From a virus: a stretch of DNA of 31,130 nucleotides. This document shows, in pieces, positions 29,961 to 31,130 of this stretch (positions within the stretch are counted from its first letter, which is position 1; the number at the start of each line of letters is the position of its first letter). The DNA is taken from positions 1 to 31,130 of the IMG/VR virus record IMGVR_UViG_3300032086_002943, one strand, 5' to 3'. Under the pieces are notes generated by a model. That model saw only the letters and a program-made list of their open reading frames with translations, was not told where the DNA came from and did no database searches. Made by a program: the position numbers and the translations under genes.

Positions 29961-31014
29961 TCAATTAAATAAATAAAATTATGAAAGTATTATCTTTATT
30001 TGATGGAATATCAGGAGCAAGGCAAGCATTAAAAGAATTAGGTATTGATTGCGAGTATTATGCAAGCGAGATTGACAAATATGCAATACAGGTTGCTAAA
30101 ACTAACCACCCTGATATTGTGCATATTGGAGATGTAAAAGGTATTGCAATTTATAATGACTGGGGTGATACTAGAGCATTTAGAGTTAATGAAGGCTGCC
30201 CTTTTACTGCTTATGATCAAGATGTTTCAGAAATAGATTTGCTTATAGGTGGTTCACCCTGTCAAGATTTATCAATAGCTAAAAAAGATAGAAAAGGATT
30301 AGATGGCGACAGATCAAGCCTATTTTATGAATACTTAAGAATATTAAATGAGGCTAAACCTAAATACTTTATACTAGAAAATGTTGCTAGTATGAGTAAA
30401 GCAAGTAAAGAGCTAATCACAAAAGAATTATTTGATATAGAGCCTATAATGATTAATAGTGCTTTATTAACTGCTCAACAACGCAAGAGGCTTTACTGGG
30501 TCGGCAAGTTAGTTGATGGCAAATATAGGCAAGTAAAGATAGAGCAACCAGAAGATCAAGAAATTTATTTAAAAGACATTATAGAAGATGGGGTTACTGA
30601 TCGCGATAAATCATATTGCATTGATGCCAATTATCACAAGGGAGGTAATTTAAAAAGTTATTTTAAAAAAGGCAGAAGGCAGTTAGTTTTTAATAAACCA
30701 TTAAGAGTAGGACATTTTAACAAAGGCGGACAAGGAGATAGAGTGTATTCTCAAGATGGTAGAACAGAACAGCGACTTGAAACTAGCTATTCAGAAAAAG
30801 CAAACTCCTTAACTACGGTGCAAAAAGACAGCATGCTTTTAAATGATTATAAAATTAGAAAACTAACCCCTACTGAATGTTGCAGACTTCAAGGCTTCCC
30901 TGACAATTATGTGTCAATGGTTAGCAATACACAAGGTTATAAAGCGCTTGGCAATAGCTTTACAGTGCCAGTAATTAAACATATTATTAATCAATTAAAT
31001 AAATAAAATTATGA
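29954..31014 (+). repeat. 31-base perfect direct repeat bracketing the cytosine methylase gene
   Basis: Copies at 29954-29984 and 30984-31014 are identical, the first at the end of the zinc-ribbon gene through ATGA, the second at the end of the methylase gene through the next ATGA. The unit between copies is exactly the methylase gene with one leader. The second copy also encodes the methylase C-terminus (INQLNK and stop). Confidence 0.85.
29981..31006 (+). CDS. C5-cytosine DNA methyltransferase
   Basis: 341 residues, complete. Motif I VLSLFDGISGARQAL, motif IV GGSPCQDLS with catalytic Cys94, motif VI FILENVASM, motif VIII QQRKRLYWVG, motif IX RKLTPTECCRLQGFPD and motif X ALGNSFTVPV are all in order, with the target-recognition region at about 180-290. 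This is a typical phage 5mC methylase; no restriction partner is nearby, so it likely protects phage DNA. It stands between two 31-base direct repeats. Confidence 0.93.
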   Translation: MKVLSLFDGISGARQALKELGIDCEYYASEIDKYAIQVAKTNHPDIVHIGDVKGIAIYNDWGDTRAFRVNEGCPFTAYDQDVSEIDLLIGGSPCQDLSIAKKDRKGLDGDRSSLFYEYLRILNEAKPKYFILENVASMSKASKELITKELFDIEPIMINSALLTAQQRKRLYWVGKLVDGKYRQVKIEQPEDQEIYLKDIIEDGVTDRDKSYCIDANYHKGGNLKSYFKKGRRQLVFNKPLRVGHFNKGGQGDRVYSQDGRTEQRLETSYSEKANSLTTVQKDSMLLNDYKIRKLTPTECCRLQGFPDNYVSMVSNTQGYKALGNSFTVPVIKHIINQLNK

Positions 31015-31130
31015 CAAAATTAACACAAGAAGAAATTTTGGAGGCTCACAAGCTTAGAATTGAAAGAGCAGAACAAGGCCACAAACAAAGATTGAAGCTA
31101 GGAATTAACGCAGAGCAAAGCGAACAATCT
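31011..31130 (+). CDS. Partial gene, runs off the right edge
   Basis: The first 40 residues are visible: TKLTQEEILEAHKLRIERAE then QGHKQRLKLGINAEQSEQS. Charged and helical; not recognised. It has the same leader as the cytosine methylase (second copy of the direct repeat). Confidence 0.6.
   Translation, partial: MTKLTQEEILEAHKLRIERAEQGHKQRLKLGINAEQSEQS

Noticed and set aside
1-31130. CRISPR array, IS element, tRNA, integrase or repressor
   Set aside because: None of the corresponding repeats, transposase motifs, T-loops or helix-turn-helix/recombinase motifs were found on either strand.

Overview
This window is a contiguous stretch of a low-GC genome of a tailed bacteriophage or prophage with a contractile (myovirus-type) tail. 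The left edge cuts into the portal gene and the right edge cuts into an unidentified gene. No terminase, integrase, repressor, tRNA, IS element or CRISPR array is visible. The host is probably an AT-rich Gram-negative bacterium: the phage carries an M15 endolysin, spanin-like lipoproteins and an outer-membrane beta-barrel protein, and it has a good sigma-70 consensus promoter. Most genes lack a Shine-Dalgarno sequence and are instead preceded by an A/T-only leader of the type TAAATAAATAAAATT-ATG. I cannot name the host genus.

Layout, left to right. 2-5822, head: portal, a small unknown, Mu F-like head morphogenesis protein, DUF2213 protease with a scaffold-like tail, decoration protein, DUF2184 major capsid, small unknown. 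5840-7736, connector and neck genes. 7739-11752, tail: DUF3383 sheath, DUF3277 tube, a tail assembly chaperone with a very likely -1 programmed frameshift, and the tape measure. 11749-12383 is a leftward pair of small related proteins sharing two cysteines, inserted as a moron. 12481-17535, baseplate: Dit-like, plug, hub, Gp138 spike, gp25-like, J-like, DUF2612. 17541-21181, two tail fibres with a common N-terminus plus a fibre-associated protein. 21181-23302, envelope-directed accessory genes: permuted papain-fold enzyme, membrane-anchored protein, coiled-coil membrane protein, outer-membrane barrel. 23306-24399, lysis: holin candidate, two lipoproteins, inner-membrane spanin candidate, M15 endolysin. 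24401-25234 is a LamG-like protein.

The switch to the early region is at 25932-26140. A leftward unit (VRR-NUC nuclease and lipoprotein) and a rightward unit diverge from an A-tract-rich control region carrying a TTGACA-17-TATTAT promoter. The rightward unit starts with three small unknown genes. A 438-base interval follows with a leftward intrinsic terminator, a possible small RNA, and a possible H-type pseudoknot at the start of the replication gene. Next come an initiator-like protein with an origin-like repeat block inside its gene, a DnaC-type helicase loader, a D12-class adenine methylase, two mini-genes, and a C5-cytosine methylase bounded by a 31-base perfect direct repeat.

Most structural genes are ordinary for this phage type. 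The parts worth most attention are the frameshift chaperone, the cysteine-pair moron, the outer-membrane barrel and its neighbours, the leader and repeat structures around the replication gene, and the methylase cassette. All product names rest on reading motifs by eye; no database search was run.
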